Shown here piece after piece: positions 36,993 to 45,750 of a stretch of 60,060 nt of DNA (position 1 is the stretch's first letter; every line of letters begins with the position of its first letter). The notes under the pieces are model-generated. The model made no database searches. It was not told where the DNA came from and was given only the letters and a program-made list of their open reading frames with translations. This DNA comes from an uncultured Bacteroidales bacterium (GTDB taxonomy: Bacteria > Bacteroidota > Bacteroidia > Bacteroidales > UBA11471), in assembly GCA_947625885.1 (NCBI GenBank), contig CANQQA010000017.1, positions 1 through 60,060 on the forward strand, written 5' to 3'. Both the position numbers and the translations under genes were made by a program.

Positions 36993-37912
36993 CGTATGGC
37001 GTCGATGTCGTAAGGGGTTTCCTGATAAACGTAGTAATTGAGCCAGTTGGAAAAGAGCAGGTTGGCATGGGAGCGCCAGCGCACCACGACACCGGCGGCG
37101 GGGTCGTCGTTGCGAAAATAATTCTGCGGCATATCGATGGGCAGCCCCTTGCCCAAGTCGCGGTAGTATTCGTTGGCGAGGGTGTCGGGGGCATATTCGG
37201 AGTGTCCCGTCAGGTAGACTTCGCGCCCGTTGCGGGCAATCATCACGGCAACGCCCGACTGCTCGCCCTCTGCCATGAGCGTGATGTCGGGACAGCGGCG
37301 CACGCTGTCGGCATCGACAGCCGTGTGGCGGCTGTGGGGAATGTAAAATTCGTCGTCGAATCCGCGAAAAAGCGGCGCCTTGCGGCACTCCTCGCGAATC
37401 GTGTGGCGAAAGACCCCGAAGAGCTTCCGTTCCAGCGGGTATTTGGGTATGCCGTAGTGGTGGTAAAGTCCGGCTTGCGCCGCCCAGCAGATATACATGG
37501 TGGAGGTAACGTGCGTGCGCGACCAGTCGAATATGCGGACGACCTCGTCCCAGTACGACACCTCTTCGAACGACATCTGCTCGACCGGCGCACCGGTGAT
37601 AATCATGCCGTCGTAACGGTTGTCGCATATCGCGGCGAAGTCTTTGTAAAAAGCCATCATGTGCTCCACCGGCGTGTTCTTGGAAACGTGCCCCGAGATT
37701 TTCAAAAAGTCGATTTCGATTTGCAGCGGCGTGTTCGAGAGCAGGCGTAACAGGTCGGTTTCCGTCGTGATTTTCAACGGCATAAGGTTGAGAATGATGA
37801 TGCGCAGCGGGCGTATGTCCTGCGACGAGGCGCGCCGCGAATCCATCACGAATATGTTTTCGGATTTCAAAATCCCTACGGCAGGCAGGTCTGCCGGAAT
37901 GGTCAATGGCAT
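36989..37912 (-). CDS. metA: MetA-family homoserine O-acyltransferase (acetyl-CoA type predicted)
   Basis: It activates the homoserine hydroxyl for methionine synthesis. The 307-residue protein has nucleophile Cys142 in STMYICWAAQAGLYHHYGIPK, Lys47 in NLMPLKITTE, and the late His/Glu motif LTGHSEYAPDTLANEY, all MetA. Residue 111 is Glu (GAPVEQMSFEEV). In characterised MetA enzymes Glu111 gives acetyl-CoA specificity and Gly111, as in E. coli, succinyl-CoA, so homoserine O-acetyltransferase activity is predicted despite the usual succinyl label. The start at 37912 is preferred over an upstream frame of 58 residues. The promoter is close by, leaving a leader of 15-20 nt and no room for a riboswitch. 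Confidence 0.93.
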   Translation of the reverse strand: MPLTIPADLPAVGILKSENIFVMDSRRASSQDIRPLRIIILNLMPLKITTETDLLRLLSNTPLQIEIDFLKISGHVSKNTPVEHMMAFYKDFAAICDNRYDGMIITGAPVEQMSFEEVSYWDEVVRIFDWSRTHVTSTMYICWAAQAGLYHHYGIPKYPLERKLFGVFRHTIREECRKAPLFRGFDDEFYIPHSRHTAVDADSVRRCPDITLMAEGEQSGVAVMIARNGREVYLTGHSEYAPDTLANEYYRDLGKGLPIDMPQNYFRNDDPAAGVVVRWRSHANLLFSNWLNYYVYQETPYDIDAIR

Positions 37913-37934
37913 GGCAAACGTTCTTTTATCCGCA

Positions 37935-37965
37935 CAAAGGTAATGGAAAAATACGGAAGGACAAA
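37935..37965 (-). promoter_or_regulatory. predicted Bacteroides-type promoter of metA-U32
   Basis: Minus-strand TTTG (37965-37962), exactly 19 nt, TACCTTTG (37942-37935), 22 bases before the metA ATG. Confidence 0.7.
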
Positions 37966-38025
37966 TTTTTCTTTCCGTCCGAAAAACGATTCGTATAAGA
38001 AAATAAACAAAATTTCCGAAAAGCG

Positions 38026-38055
38026 TTGTTTTGTCTGGCAAAATGATTATATTTG
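38026..38055 (+). promoter_or_regulatory. predicted Bacteroides-type promoter of asnA
   Basis: TTG at 38026-38028, exactly 19 nt, TATATTTG at 38048-38055. The leader to the asnA ATG would be about 88 nt, and no riboswitch fold was recognised in it. Confidence 0.6.
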
Positions 38056-38149
38056 CAACCGAAATGAAACAGATATATCGCAACAAAACGAATTATACTT
38101 TTCATTTGCAACGAAATATTTTGAAACGAAAACAAACAGGCATTCCGGT

Positions 38150-39184
38150 ATGGCACTGATCATTCCCAAACATTATACGCCCAAGCTCCTGCCCGAAACG
38201 ACCGAGCAGGCCATCAAAAAGTTAAAAGACGGATTCCAGCGGGCACTGGCACAGAACCTCAACCTGCGGCGGGTTACGGCGCCGCTGTTCGTGCTCTCGG
38301 GCACGGGCATCAACGACGACCTCAACGGCGTGGAGCGCCCCGTGAAATTTCCCATCAAAAGCATGGGCGACCGGCAAGCCGAAGTGGTGCACTCCCTCGC
38401 CAAATGGAAACGCATGAAGCTCGGCGCCTACCGCATCGCTCCGTGTTACGGACTGTACACCGACATGAACGCCATACGCCCCGACGAGGAATTGGACAAC
38501 CTGCACTCGCTCTACGTCGATCAGTGGGACTGGGAAAAAACCATCACCGCCGACGACCGCACGCTCGACTACCTGAAAGATACCGTGCGCAAAATATACC
38601 GCGCGCTGAAAGATACGGAAGCCGACCTGTATGCGATACACCCGCATATCACCCCGACCCTGCCCGACGACATCGCTTTCATTCACGCCGAAGAACTGTT
38701 GCAGATGTATCCGGGACTTCCGCCCAAAGCGCGGGAGTATGAAGCCGCCCGCAAATACGGGGCGCTGTTCATCATAGGCATCGGCGGCAAACTCTCCGAC
38801 GGCGAACCGCACGACGGTCGCGCCCCCGACTACGACGACTGGACGACTCGAAACTCCGACGGGTATCAAGGTCTCAACGGCGACATCATTCTATGGAACC
38901 CCGTACTGGAATGTTCGTTTGAAATTTCGTCGATGGGTATCCGCGTCGATAAAAGCGCTCTGTTGAAACAGTTGGAAATATGCGGCTGCACCGACCGGCT
39001 CAATCTCGATTTCCACAAAATGCTCGTGAGCGGAGAGCTGCCGCTCTCTATCGGCGGCGGTATAGGGCAGTCGCGACTCTGTATGTACCTGCTGCAAAAA
39101 GCCCACATCGGCGAAGTGCAGGCAAGCATCTGGCCCGAAGCGCAAATAGCCGAGTGCGCCCGACACGGCATACAACTCCTATAA
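38150..39184 (+). CDS. asnA: aspartate--ammonia ligase (asparagine synthetase A)
   Basis: It makes asparagine from aspartate, ammonia and ATP. The 344-residue product, normal for AsnA, shows the class II aminoacyl-tRNA synthetase-like fold with RRVTAPLFVLSGTGINDDLNG, KRMKLGAYRIAPCYGLYTDM, VDQWDWEKTI and C-terminal SIGGGIGQSRLCMYLLQK (motif 3). The ATG at 38150 (MALIIPKHY) fits family length; upstream in-frame codons to 37943 are in the promoter region. It ends at a 13-bp hairpin shared with the convergent hydrolase gene. Together with ansA the window encodes both making and breaking of asparagine. Confidence 0.97.
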   Translation: MALIIPKHYTPKLLPETTEQAIKKLKDGFQRALAQNLNLRRVTAPLFVLSGTGINDDLNGVERPVKFPIKSMGDRQAEVVHSLAKWKRMKLGAYRIAPCYGLYTDMNAIRPDEELDNLHSLYVDQWDWEKTITADDRTLDYLKDTVRKIYRALKDTEADLYAIHPHITPTLPDDIAFIHAEELLQMYPGLPPKAREYEAARKYGALFIIGIGGKLSDGEPHDGRAPDYDDWTTRNSDGYQGLNGDIILWNPVLECSFEISSMGIRVDKSALLKQLEICGCTDRLNLDFHKMLVSGELPLSIGGGIGQSRLCMYLLQKAHIGEVQASIWPEAQIAECARHGIQLL

Positions 39185-39210
39185 ATTTACCGCAGTTTCC
39201 GCAAAACAAG

Positions 39211-39241
39211 CAGCCCGCAAACGGTGTACGTTTGCGGGCTG
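39211..39241. terminator. bidirectional hairpin between asnA and the hydrolase gene
   Basis: Perfect 13-bp arms at 39211-39223 and 39229-39241 with a GTGTA loop, centred between convergent stops at 39184 and 39266. On the minus strand it is followed by a T-rich segment (TTGTTTTG); on the plus strand there is no T-run. Confidence 0.65.
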
Positions 39242-39265
39242 TCTGCATAACCGACTGCCGCGCCT

Positions 39266-40330
39266 CTATTTCAGATACTCGGTGAAGAAAGCGGTAATCT
39301 TGTCGAAAGGAATGATGTCGGTGCGGTCGTAGAGGTCGGTGTGGCTTGCGCCCGGAATAATCATCAATTCTTTGTTGTCGCCCTGCAATTTCTTGAAGGC
39401 ATCTTCGCTGAAATAACGGGAATGGGCTTTCTCGCCGTGAATCACCAGCACAGCGCTGCGTATCTCGTTACTGTACGCCAGTATCGGCATATTGATAAAG
39501 GAGAGCGCCGACGTCTTGTTCCAGCCGTTGTTGGAGTTGAGCGAACGCTCGTGGTAGCCGCGCGGCGTTTTATAGTAGGCATAATAATCCTTGACAAACT
39601 GCGGGGCATCGTCGGGGAGCGGGTCTACCACTCCGCCGGCAAGCGCGTACGTGCCACTCTTGGCATCGGCGGTGCGCTGGGCGTTGAGCTGCTTGCGAAG
39701 TTCGTAGCGCTGGTCGGCATCCATCGCGTCGAAATAGCCGTTGGCACTTACGCGGCTCATATCGTACATGGTCGAAGCCACCGCAGCCTTGATGCGGGTG
39801 TCGATAGCGGCGGCATTGAGCGCCATACCGCCCCAGCCGCAAATGCCGATGATGCCTATCCGTTCGGCATCGACGTCGTCGCGCGTCGAGAGGTAATCGA
39901 CGGCGGCGCAGAAGTCTTCGGTATTGATGTCGGGCGAAGCGACGTAACGCGGGGTGCCGCTGCTCTCGCCCGTATAGGAGGGGTCGAAAGCGATAGTCAA
40001 AAATCCGCGCTCCGCCATGGTCTGCGCATACAGACCCGACGCCTGTTCTTTCACCGCGCCGAAAGGTCCGCACACGGCGATTGCCGAGAGTTTTCCGGCG
40101 GCATTTTTCGGCACGTAGAGGTCGGCGGCAAGCGTGATGCCGTAACGGTTTTTGAAGGTTACTTTACTGTGATTCACCTTATCGCTCTGCGGAAACGTCT
40201 TGTCCCATTTCTGTGTCAGATTCAGCTTTTCCATATTCGTATTCGATTGATTAGACGATTCTTTCGGCGTGCAAGCCGCGAGCAGCAAACCCGCAACCAT
40301 TGCCGGAAGAAAAATTTTTATGCTTTTCAT
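39266..40330 (-). CDS. alpha/beta-hydrolase lipoprotein with Cys nucleophile
   Basis: The 354-residue protein has a lipoprotein signal peptide (GLLLAAC, lipidated Cys20). The hydrolase core includes LAADLYVPKNAAGKLSAIAV, TIAFDPSYTGESSG, the nucleophile elbow IGICGWGG with Cys164 instead of Ser, SAVLVIHGEKAHSRYF and a late catalytic-type GASH (His330). Cys at the elbow recalls dienelactone hydrolases, and overall it resembles YcjY/DLH-like proteins of Bacteroidota. Substrate is unknown. It lies 34 bases after the flavodoxin-like gene on the same strand and is probably cotranscribed. Confidence 0.82.
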   Translation of the reverse strand: MKSIKIFLPAMVAGLLLAACTPKESSNQSNTNMEKLNLTQKWDKTFPQSDKVNHSKVTFKNRYGITLAADLYVPKNAAGKLSAIAVCGPFGAVKEQASGLYAQTMAERGFLTIAFDPSYTGESSGTPRYVASPDINTEDFCAAVDYLSTRDDVDAERIGIIGICGWGGMALNAAAIDTRIKAAVASTMYDMSRVSANGYFDAMDADQRYELRKQLNAQRTADAKSGTYALAGGVVDPLPDDAPQFVKDYYAYYKTPRGYHERSLNSNNGWNKTSALSFINMPILAYSNEIRSAVLVIHGEKAHSRYFSEDAFKKLQGDNKELMIIPGASHTDLYDRTDIIPFDKITAFFTEYLK

Positions 40331-40364
40331 TTTTTTCGTTTTTTACCGTTTTCTATCGGGCGCA

Positions 40365-40907
40365 TCAACGCACCTGCAAGCCCATTTCATAGGCTTCGCG
40401 CATGGCGGGACTGCCCTGTATTTCGCCTTTGTGCCATACGCCCAAGCCGAATACGGTGCCTTTGATGACGGGATTTTCCAAACAGTCGAGGAATCCTTGA
40501 AAGGTATCGATGGTGCGCAGCATCAAATCCTTTTCGGTTTCGGCAGCCGTTACGATGAAATAAAACTCCTTGCCGTTCATTTCCGTATAGCGGCCGCAGC
40601 AGCGGTCGATAAGCGTCTTCATCTGCGCGCTCATGGTATAGAAATAGACCGGCGTCGCCATGACGATGACGTCGGCTGCCACCATTTTTTCGATGATTTC
40701 GGCGGCATCGTCTTTTTGCGGACAGGGCTTTTGCAGATAGCTGCACGTACTGCACCCCGTGCAATAATGCACGGTCTTGTCGCCCAAAAAGATTTTTTCG
40801 ACTTCGTTTCCCGCCTCTGCGGCACCGCGCAAAAATTCATCGCACAAGGTGTCCGAGTTTCCGCCCTTACGCGGGCTCGATGAGAGTATCAACACTTTTT
40901 TATTCAT
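40365..40907 (-). CDS. flavodoxin-fold NAD(P)H-dependent oxidoreductase
   Basis: The 180-residue protein begins KVLILSSSPRKGGNSDTL, the FMN phosphate loop of NADPH-dependent FMN reductase/iron-sulfur flavoprotein relatives. It is followed by the cysteine cluster C49-TG-C52-ST-C55 and C62 and by ATPVYFYTMSAQMKTLIDR, the flavin-ring segment. Four cysteines are compatible with an Fe-S cluster or redox-active thiols. The start at 40907 removes 18 unlikely residues. A minus-strand -7 box TATCTTTG lies at 40934-40927. The electron acceptor is unknown. Confidence 0.86.
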   Translation of the reverse strand: MNKKVLILSSSPRKGGNSDTLCDEFLRGAAEAGNEVEKIFLGDKTVHYCTGCSTCSYLQKPCPQKDDAAEIIEKMVAADVIVMATPVYFYTMSAQMKTLIDRCCGRYTEMNGKEFYFIVTAAETEKDLMLRTIDTFQGFLDCLENPVIKGTVFGLGVWHKGEIQGSPAMREAYEMGLQVR

Positions 40908-41012
40908 GTCATTTTTTTTGAATCCCCAAAGATAGTGAAAAATCTCCGCCCCGAAAAACACCCCGATTACCGAATTGCATACCCGAATTACGGATTATCG
41001 CATTCCAAAATC

Positions 41013-42116
41013 TTACGACCGCTTTTTGTAGGCGGCGACGGCAATCAGGTCGAAAACGACGGCAAAGACTCCCAGTGCGGCAAAATCGTGCCAGAGGTCG
41101 ACGAAGGTCGCCCCTTTCAGGTATATCGACCGCATGATTTCGATGAAATAGCGGGGAGGCAAAAAGAGGGTTATCTTCTGCGCCCATGCGGGCATCGAAT
41201 CTATCGGTGTCAGCAGTCCGCTCATCAGAATGAAGATTATCACGATGAAAAACATGACGAACATCGCCTGCTGCATCGTGTCGGACTTGTTGGCTATCGC
41301 CACGCCCAGCCCCGACATCGTGAGAACGAACAGCAGGGCTGCCGCGTATATGCCGGCAACCGAACCCGCCGGCGACAGCGCATAAACGCCCCACGCCAAC
41401 AGCATGGCTATCGACAGCACCACCAGCCCCACGAGCCAAAACGGTATCAGCTTCGCCAGCGTGAACGTGAATCTGCCTACCGGCGTAACATTTATCTGCT
41501 CGATAGTACCCGTTTCTTTCTCGCCGACTAAATTGAGTGCGGGCAGGAATCCGCAAATCATAACCAGCAGCATAATCATCAACGCGGGCACCATGTAGTT
41601 GCGGTATTCGAGTGTCGGGTTGTAGAAGTTGCGCACCACCGTCGGCTCGACCGATGCCGGCAGCCCTTTTTCCGCCTGCACCTCTGCCAGCGTCTGGGCA
41701 ATGGCGCCCATGAGATAGCGGCTGCCCAGCGAGCCTTTTATGGCGTTCACGCCGTTGGCTGAAATGTTCATTTTCTTCAAACGCCCTTCTAAAAGAGAGC
41801 TTTCGCAATCGTCCGGAATTTCGAGAATGGCATCTGTTTCACCGGCTTCGAGGAGGGCAAGCGCCGCCGCATAATCGTCGCACACGGCAATCACCGACAG
41901 GTATTCCGAAGCGTCGATGTTATCGACAAGGCGCCGCGAGAGCGTCGAACGGTCGTCGTCCACCACCGTAACACCGACATTCCGCACGTCCATCGTCGTT
42001 ACCCACGGAATGACCAGCATCACCATAATCGGAAAGAGTACGATGACTTTCGGTACGAACTTGTTTCGCGACAGTTGGCGAAACTCTTTTTGCAAAAGAA
42101 CGGAAAGGGTGCGCAT
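41013..42116 (-). CDS. ABC-2 type efflux permease (second permease)
   Basis: The 367-residue protein has one N-terminal membrane helix (VIVLFPIMVMLVIPWV), a large extracytoplasmic domain (about residues 40-175) and five C-terminal helices. GFLPALNLVGEKETGTIEQI is the ABC-2 EKExGT element that contacts the ATPase. Together with the neighbouring permease it forms the membrane pair of a YbhS/YbhR-like exporter. It is last in the seven-gene operon. The start at 42116 gives a 2-base gap to the upstream gene; the longer frame is a shadow. Confidence 0.92.
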   Translation of the reverse strand: MRTLSVLLQKEFRQLSRNKFVPKVIVLFPIMVMLVIPWVTTMDVRNVGVTVVDDDRSTLSRRLVDNIDASEYLSVIAVCDDYAAALALLEAGETDAILEIPDDCESSLLEGRLKKMNISANGVNAIKGSLGSRYLMGAIAQTLAEVQAEKGLPASVEPTVVRNFYNPTLEYRNYMVPALMIMLLVMICGFLPALNLVGEKETGTIEQINVTPVGRFTFTLAKLIPFWLVGLVVLSIAMLLAWGVYALSPAGSVAGIYAAALLFVLTMSGLGVAIANKSDTMQQAMFVMFFIVIIFILMSGLLTPIDSMPAWAQKITLFLPPRYFIEIMRSIYLKGATFVDLWHDFAALGVFAVVFDLIAVAAYKKRS

Positions 42117-42118
42117 CG

Positions 42119-43201
42119 CTATTCGAGTTTGTCGTTGAACTTCTTGACGGAGACGACGATGAACACGACGGTCATCGCCAACAGGATAAGCACTTCGCGC
42201 CACACGGCAGCGAAAGGCAACCCCTCGATCATCAGCTTCCGTATGGCTTCAATATACCACCGTGCGGGAACGATGTAGGAAATGGCTTGCAACACGGCAG
42301 GCATATTCTCCACCGGAAAGAGCATGCCCGACAGCATCACGATGGGCATCATCAGCAGCATCGCCGAAATGATGAGGGCGACAATCTGCTTCTCGGCAAT
42401 GGTGGAAATAAGCAGTCCGAGCGCTAGCGCAAGCACCAGATAAAGCAGCGAAACGGCAATGATGGCTCCCGCACTGCCCGACAGCGGCACGTCCAAAGCG
42501 TAAGCGGCAAGCAGGAGTATGGTCGCCAGATTGATGCACGAAAGCATGAAATAAGGAACGAGTTTGGCAAGGACGATGCGCATGGGGCGCACGGGCGAAA
42601 CGAGCAGCACCTCCATCGTGCCGTTCTCTTTTTCGCGAACAATGGAAACGGAAGTCATCAAGGCGCAAATCAAAATGAATATCATGCCCATGATACCGGG
42701 CACGAAATTATAGGCGCTCCGCATCTGCGGATTGTAAAGCAGACGCATTTCGACGGGCGACGCCTGCGCCGAAGCGCCGGTCAAGATGCTTTGCAGATAA
42801 GCGGCGCCCGACATTGCCGTGTTGGTATTCGAGGCGTCGAAAATCAACTGCACCGCCGGCTCGGCAGGCGCCTGCATGGCGGCAATGCGGTCGTAGTCGG
42901 CAGCAAACACGGCAACAGCCGCCGCTTCGCCCCTGCGCAGCACTCGGTCTATTTCGTCGGAGGGTATATAGCCTTTGAACGTACAATACGGATTGGAAGC
43001 CATGCGCTCCACCGCCTGCCGCACGCTTTCGGTGCGGTGCGGCGCCACGACAGCCACATCAATGTTATTGATTTCGGTGGAAATGGCGAATCCGAACAGC
43101 GTCATCAACACGACGGGAATCAGCAGCACGACCAGCATCGTGCGTCTGTCGCGCAAAATATGTAGCGTTTCCTTTTTTACAAACGAACCGAAATTTCCCA
43201 T
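42119..43201 (-). CDS. ABC-2 type efflux permease (first permease)
   Basis: The 360-residue protein starts with FVKKETLHILRDRRTMLVV and a first membrane helix (VLLIPVVLMTLFGFAI). An extracytoplasmic domain and five C-terminal helices follow, with SIVREKENGTMEVLLVSPVRP, the ABC-2 coupling motif. It is paralogous to the next permease and probably forms a heterodimer with it. The gene follows the ATPase gene by 3 bases. Confidence 0.92.
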   Translation of the reverse strand: MGNFGSFVKKETLHILRDRRTMLVVLLIPVVLMTLFGFAISTEINNIDVAVVAPHRTESVRQAVERMASNPYCTFKGYIPSDEIDRVLRRGEAAAVAVFAADYDRIAAMQAPAEPAVQLIFDASNTNTAMSGAAYLQSILTGASAQASPVEMRLLYNPQMRSAYNFVPGIMGMIFILICALMTSVSIVREKENGTMEVLLVSPVRPMRIVLAKLVPYFMLSCINLATILLLAAYALDVPLSGSAGAIIAVSLLYLVLALALGLLISTIAEKQIVALIISAMLLMMPIVMLSGMLFPVENMPAVLQAISYIVPARWYIEAIRKLMIEGLPFAAVWREVLILLAMTVVFIVVSVKKFNDKLE

Positions 43202-43204
43202 TTT

Positions 43205-43945
43205 TCAATCTCCCCGTTTAGCCTCGCGCGCCAAGAGGCGGAACACTTCGTCCATCGACTCCGCGCGGAAGCGGCTTTTGAGGGCGGCAGGCGTGTCGAG
43301 GGCGCGTATCTGTCCGTCCACCATGACGGAAACGCGCGAACAATACTCCGCCTCGTCCATATAGTGCGTGGTAACGAATACGGTCGTACCCGCAGCCGCC
43401 GTTTCATAAATCAACTCCCAAAACTGCCGGCGCGTCAGCGGATCGACACCGCCGGTAGGTTCGTCGAGAAAAACGATTTCGGGACTGTGCAGCGTCGCCA
43501 CCGAAAAAGCGAGTTTTTGTTTGTATCCGAGCGGCAGCGCCCCCACCAACTGATTGCGTTCCTTCCGGAAGTCGAGCCGCGCAAACAGTTCTGCCGTGCG
43601 GCGCAGGGTCTGCCGGTGCGACAATCCGTAAATTCCGGCATAGAGGCGGATATTCTCCAAAACCGTCAAGTCGTCGTAAAGCGAAAAGCGCTGGCTCATA
43701 TAGCCGATATGCCGTTTGATGCGCTCGCCTTCCCGCAACACGTCGAAGCCTGCCACCGTGCCGCTGCCGGAGGTCGGACAGCTCAATCCGCACAACATGC
43801 GCATGGCAGTGGTTTTCCCCGCGCCGTTCGCGCCCAAAAAACCGAATATCTCGCCGCGTCCGACATCGAAAGTGATGCCGTCCACCGCCCGAAAGTTGCC
43901 GAAGCATTTGGTCAAATTCCGTACCGATATAACCGTTTCATTCAT
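43205..43945 (-). CDS. ABC exporter ATPase (second ATP-binding subunit, degenerate signature)
   Basis: The 246-residue nucleotide-binding protein has Walker A GANGAGKTT (38-46), Q-loop YMSQRFSLYDDLTV and Walker B IVFLDEPTGGVDPLTRR. The ABC signature is ALPLGYKQKLAF, without the usual SGG triplet. If it pairs with the neighbouring ATPase, which has canonical LSGGMKQK, one composite ATP site would be atypical. E. coli YbhF carries two such domains in one chain; here they are two genes overlapping by 8 bases. Confidence 0.93.
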   Translation of the reverse strand: MNETVISVRNLTKCFGNFRAVDGITFDVGRGEIFGFLGANGAGKTTAMRMLCGLSCPTSGSGTVAGFDVLREGERIKRHIGYMSQRFSLYDDLTVLENIRLYAGIYGLSHRQTLRRTAELFARLDFRKERNQLVGALPLGYKQKLAFSVATLHSPEIVFLDEPTGGVDPLTRRQFWELIYETAAAGTTVFVTTHYMDEAEYCSRVSVMVDGQIRALDTPAALKSRFRAESMDEVFRLLAREAKRGD

Positions 43946-44855
43946 GGTTCATCAGTTTTATGAAAACATCTTCGATGCCGCTCTCCGCCGGTTGCAATGC
44001 AACATCGGCGAAACCCTCGTCCGCCAGCTGCCGACGACAGGCAGCGGCGTCGAAATCCGCATCGACCGAAAGGTGGTGCGCCGCGCCGAAAGGACAGCAC
44101 CGCCGCACATGGGGCAGCCGGCGCGCCGCCAGCAGCAGGGCGTACATATCGCCGCCCGACAGGGTGTAAATCCGTTCGCCGTAAGCCGACACGATGCCGC
44201 GCGGCGAATCGACGGCAAGCAAATGCCCCTCGTTTATCAGGGCGATGCGGTCGCAGCGGTCGGCTTCGTCCATATAGGGCGTAGAGACCAAGATTGAAAT
44301 CTCTTTGGCTTTCAGCTCGGCAAGCATATCCCAAAACTCGCTGCGCGACACGGCATCGACGCCCGTTGTCGGTTCGTCCAAAAAGAGGACGGAGGGGCGG
44401 TGTATCAAGGCGCAGCACAAGGCGAGTTTCTGCTTCATGCCACCCGAGAGTTTTCCCGCCCGACGGGTGCGGAAGGGCTCTATCTGCCTGTAAATCGGCG
44501 CTATCAGGTCGTAGTTGTCGACAACCCGCACGCCGAACAGGGCGGCAAAGAAAGCGAGGTTCTCCTCCACCGACAGGTCGGCATAGAGCGAAAAGCGTCC
44601 GGGCATATAGCCGACGCGGCTGCGTATCTGCCGATAGGCGGCGACGCAATCGAGTCCGTCCACCGCCGCCGTACCCTCGTCGGGATTCATCAGCGTCGTC
44701 AGCAAGCGGAAAAGCGTCGTCTTGCCGGCGCCGTCGGGACCTATCAGTCCGAACAGTTCGCCGCGCTCCACCCGAAACGATACGCGGTCGAGCGCCGTCA
44801 TGCCGCCGTAGCGCTTCGTCAATCCGTCGATTTCTATAGCATACCGTGCGTTCAT
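43938..44855 (-). CDS. ABC exporter ATPase (first ATP-binding subunit)
   Basis: The 305-residue protein has Walker A GPDGAGKTT (39-47), signature KLSGGMKQKLALCC and Walker B VLFLDEPTTGVDAVSR. It carries a C-terminal extension of about 85 residues, rich in Ala, Arg and Cys, that may contact the partner or bind ligand, as in DrrA-like proteins. It lies 4 bases after the adaptor gene and overlaps the next ATPase gene. Confidence 0.93.
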   Translation of the reverse strand: MNARYAIEIDGLTKRYGGMTALDRVSFRVERGELFGLIGPDGAGKTTLFRLLTTLMNPDEGTAAVDGLDCVAAYRQIRSRVGYMPGRFSLYADLSVEENLAFFAALFGVRVVDNYDLIAPIYRQIEPFRTRRAGKLSGGMKQKLALCCALIHRPSVLFLDEPTTGVDAVSRSEFWDMLAELKAKEISILVSTPYMDEADRCDRIALINEGHLLAVDSPRGIVSAYGERIYTLSGGDMYALLLAARRLPHVRRCCPFGAAHHLSVDADFDAAACRRQLADEGFADVALQPAESGIEDVFIKLMNHE

Positions 44856-44859
44856 CGCA

Positions 44860-45747
44860 TTACAATTTCACTTCGCCGTACAAGCCGATTTTCAAACGCC
44901 CGTCGTTTTCGACGGCAATTTTCACGGCATACACCAGATTCGCCCGCGAGTCGCGCGTCTGTATGGTCTTGGGGGTAAATTCGCTCTCGGAGGCTATCCA
45001 CACGATGCGCCCCTCGTAATCGAAACGCTCCCCGCCGCCGAAGTCGGCAATAACCGTTACCGGCTGTCCGAGCCGCAGCGCAGCGAGTTGGTCGGAGGTG
45101 AAATACGCCCGCAGGAAAATATGCTCCATGTCGGCGACCTTCATCAGCGGACGCCCCACCGACGCCAGTTCTCCCGCTTCGGCATATTTCGCCAGCACGG
45201 TACCCGAAACGGGCGAGGCGATGCGGCATTTTGCCAGCCGGTCTTCGACTTGGGCTATCTGCAACTGTATGGCGGAAGAATTTTCGTCGATAGCCGCCGT
45301 ATTGTTGTGCAGGGTCGAAAGCAGGGCTTCCAGCTGTCCGTCGAGAATTTTCAGCTGCGCTTCGGTGTCGTCGCGCTGTTTGGTCGTCGCCGCGCCGTCT
45401 TTCAGCAGGTTTTCCACGCGGCGGAGTTCGGTTTGCTGTTTGGCAATCTGTTCGCGCAGCGAAGCAATCTGTTTCGTTATGTCGGGACGGTTGCTGCGCA
45501 CCGACGCCTCCTGCCGCTCCAACTGCAATTTCTGCAAATGGAGCTGCACGCTGTCGATAGCGCCCACCTGTACGCCTGCCGACACGTTGTCGCCCTCCTC
45601 GATGCCGAACGAGAGTATGCGTCCGGCGGCTTCTGCCGACACGACCACCTCCGTAGCCTCGAAGGTGCCCGCCGCATCGAAATCGTCGCGGCTGCCGCAC
45701 CCCGCTGCCGCCAGCAGGAGTGCGCTGTAAATCATCATCTTTTTCAT
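44860..45747 (-). CDS. HlyD-family periplasmic adaptor (membrane fusion lipoprotein)
   Basis: The 295-residue protein has a lipobox LLAAAGC (Cys17), a split biotinyl-lipoyl-like domain (EVVVSAEAAGRILSFGIEEG and RIASPVSGTVLAKYAEAGE), an intervening alpha-hairpin coiled coil (about residues 75-170) and a C-terminal beta-barrel. This is the YbhG/MacA-like adaptor bridging the ABC permeases to the TolC channel. It starts 3 bases after the TolC-like gene. Confidence 0.93.
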   Translation of the reverse strand: MKKMMIYSALLLAAAGCGSRDDFDAAGTFEATEVVVSAEAAGRILSFGIEEGDNVSAGVQVGAIDSVQLHLQKLQLERQEASVRSNRPDITKQIASLREQIAKQQTELRRVENLLKDGAATTKQRDDTEAQLKILDGQLEALLSTLHNNTAAIDENSSAIQLQIAQVEDRLAKCRIASPVSGTVLAKYAEAGELASVGRPLMKVADMEHIFLRAYFTSDQLAALRLGQPVTVIADFGGGERFDYEGRIVWIASESEFTPKTIQTRDSRANLVYAVKIAVENDGRLKIGLYGEVKL

Positions 45748-45750
45748 CGT

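Noticed and set aside
37000-37628. N-terminal extension of the U32 frame back into metA
   Set aside because: The extra 212 codons overlap metA in another frame and match nothing; the U32 family starts at 36992.
37913-38149. Possible SAM riboswitch in the metA/asnA divergent gap
   Set aside because: The predicted metA promoter leaves a leader of only 15-20 nt, and no riboswitch helices were recognised on either strand.
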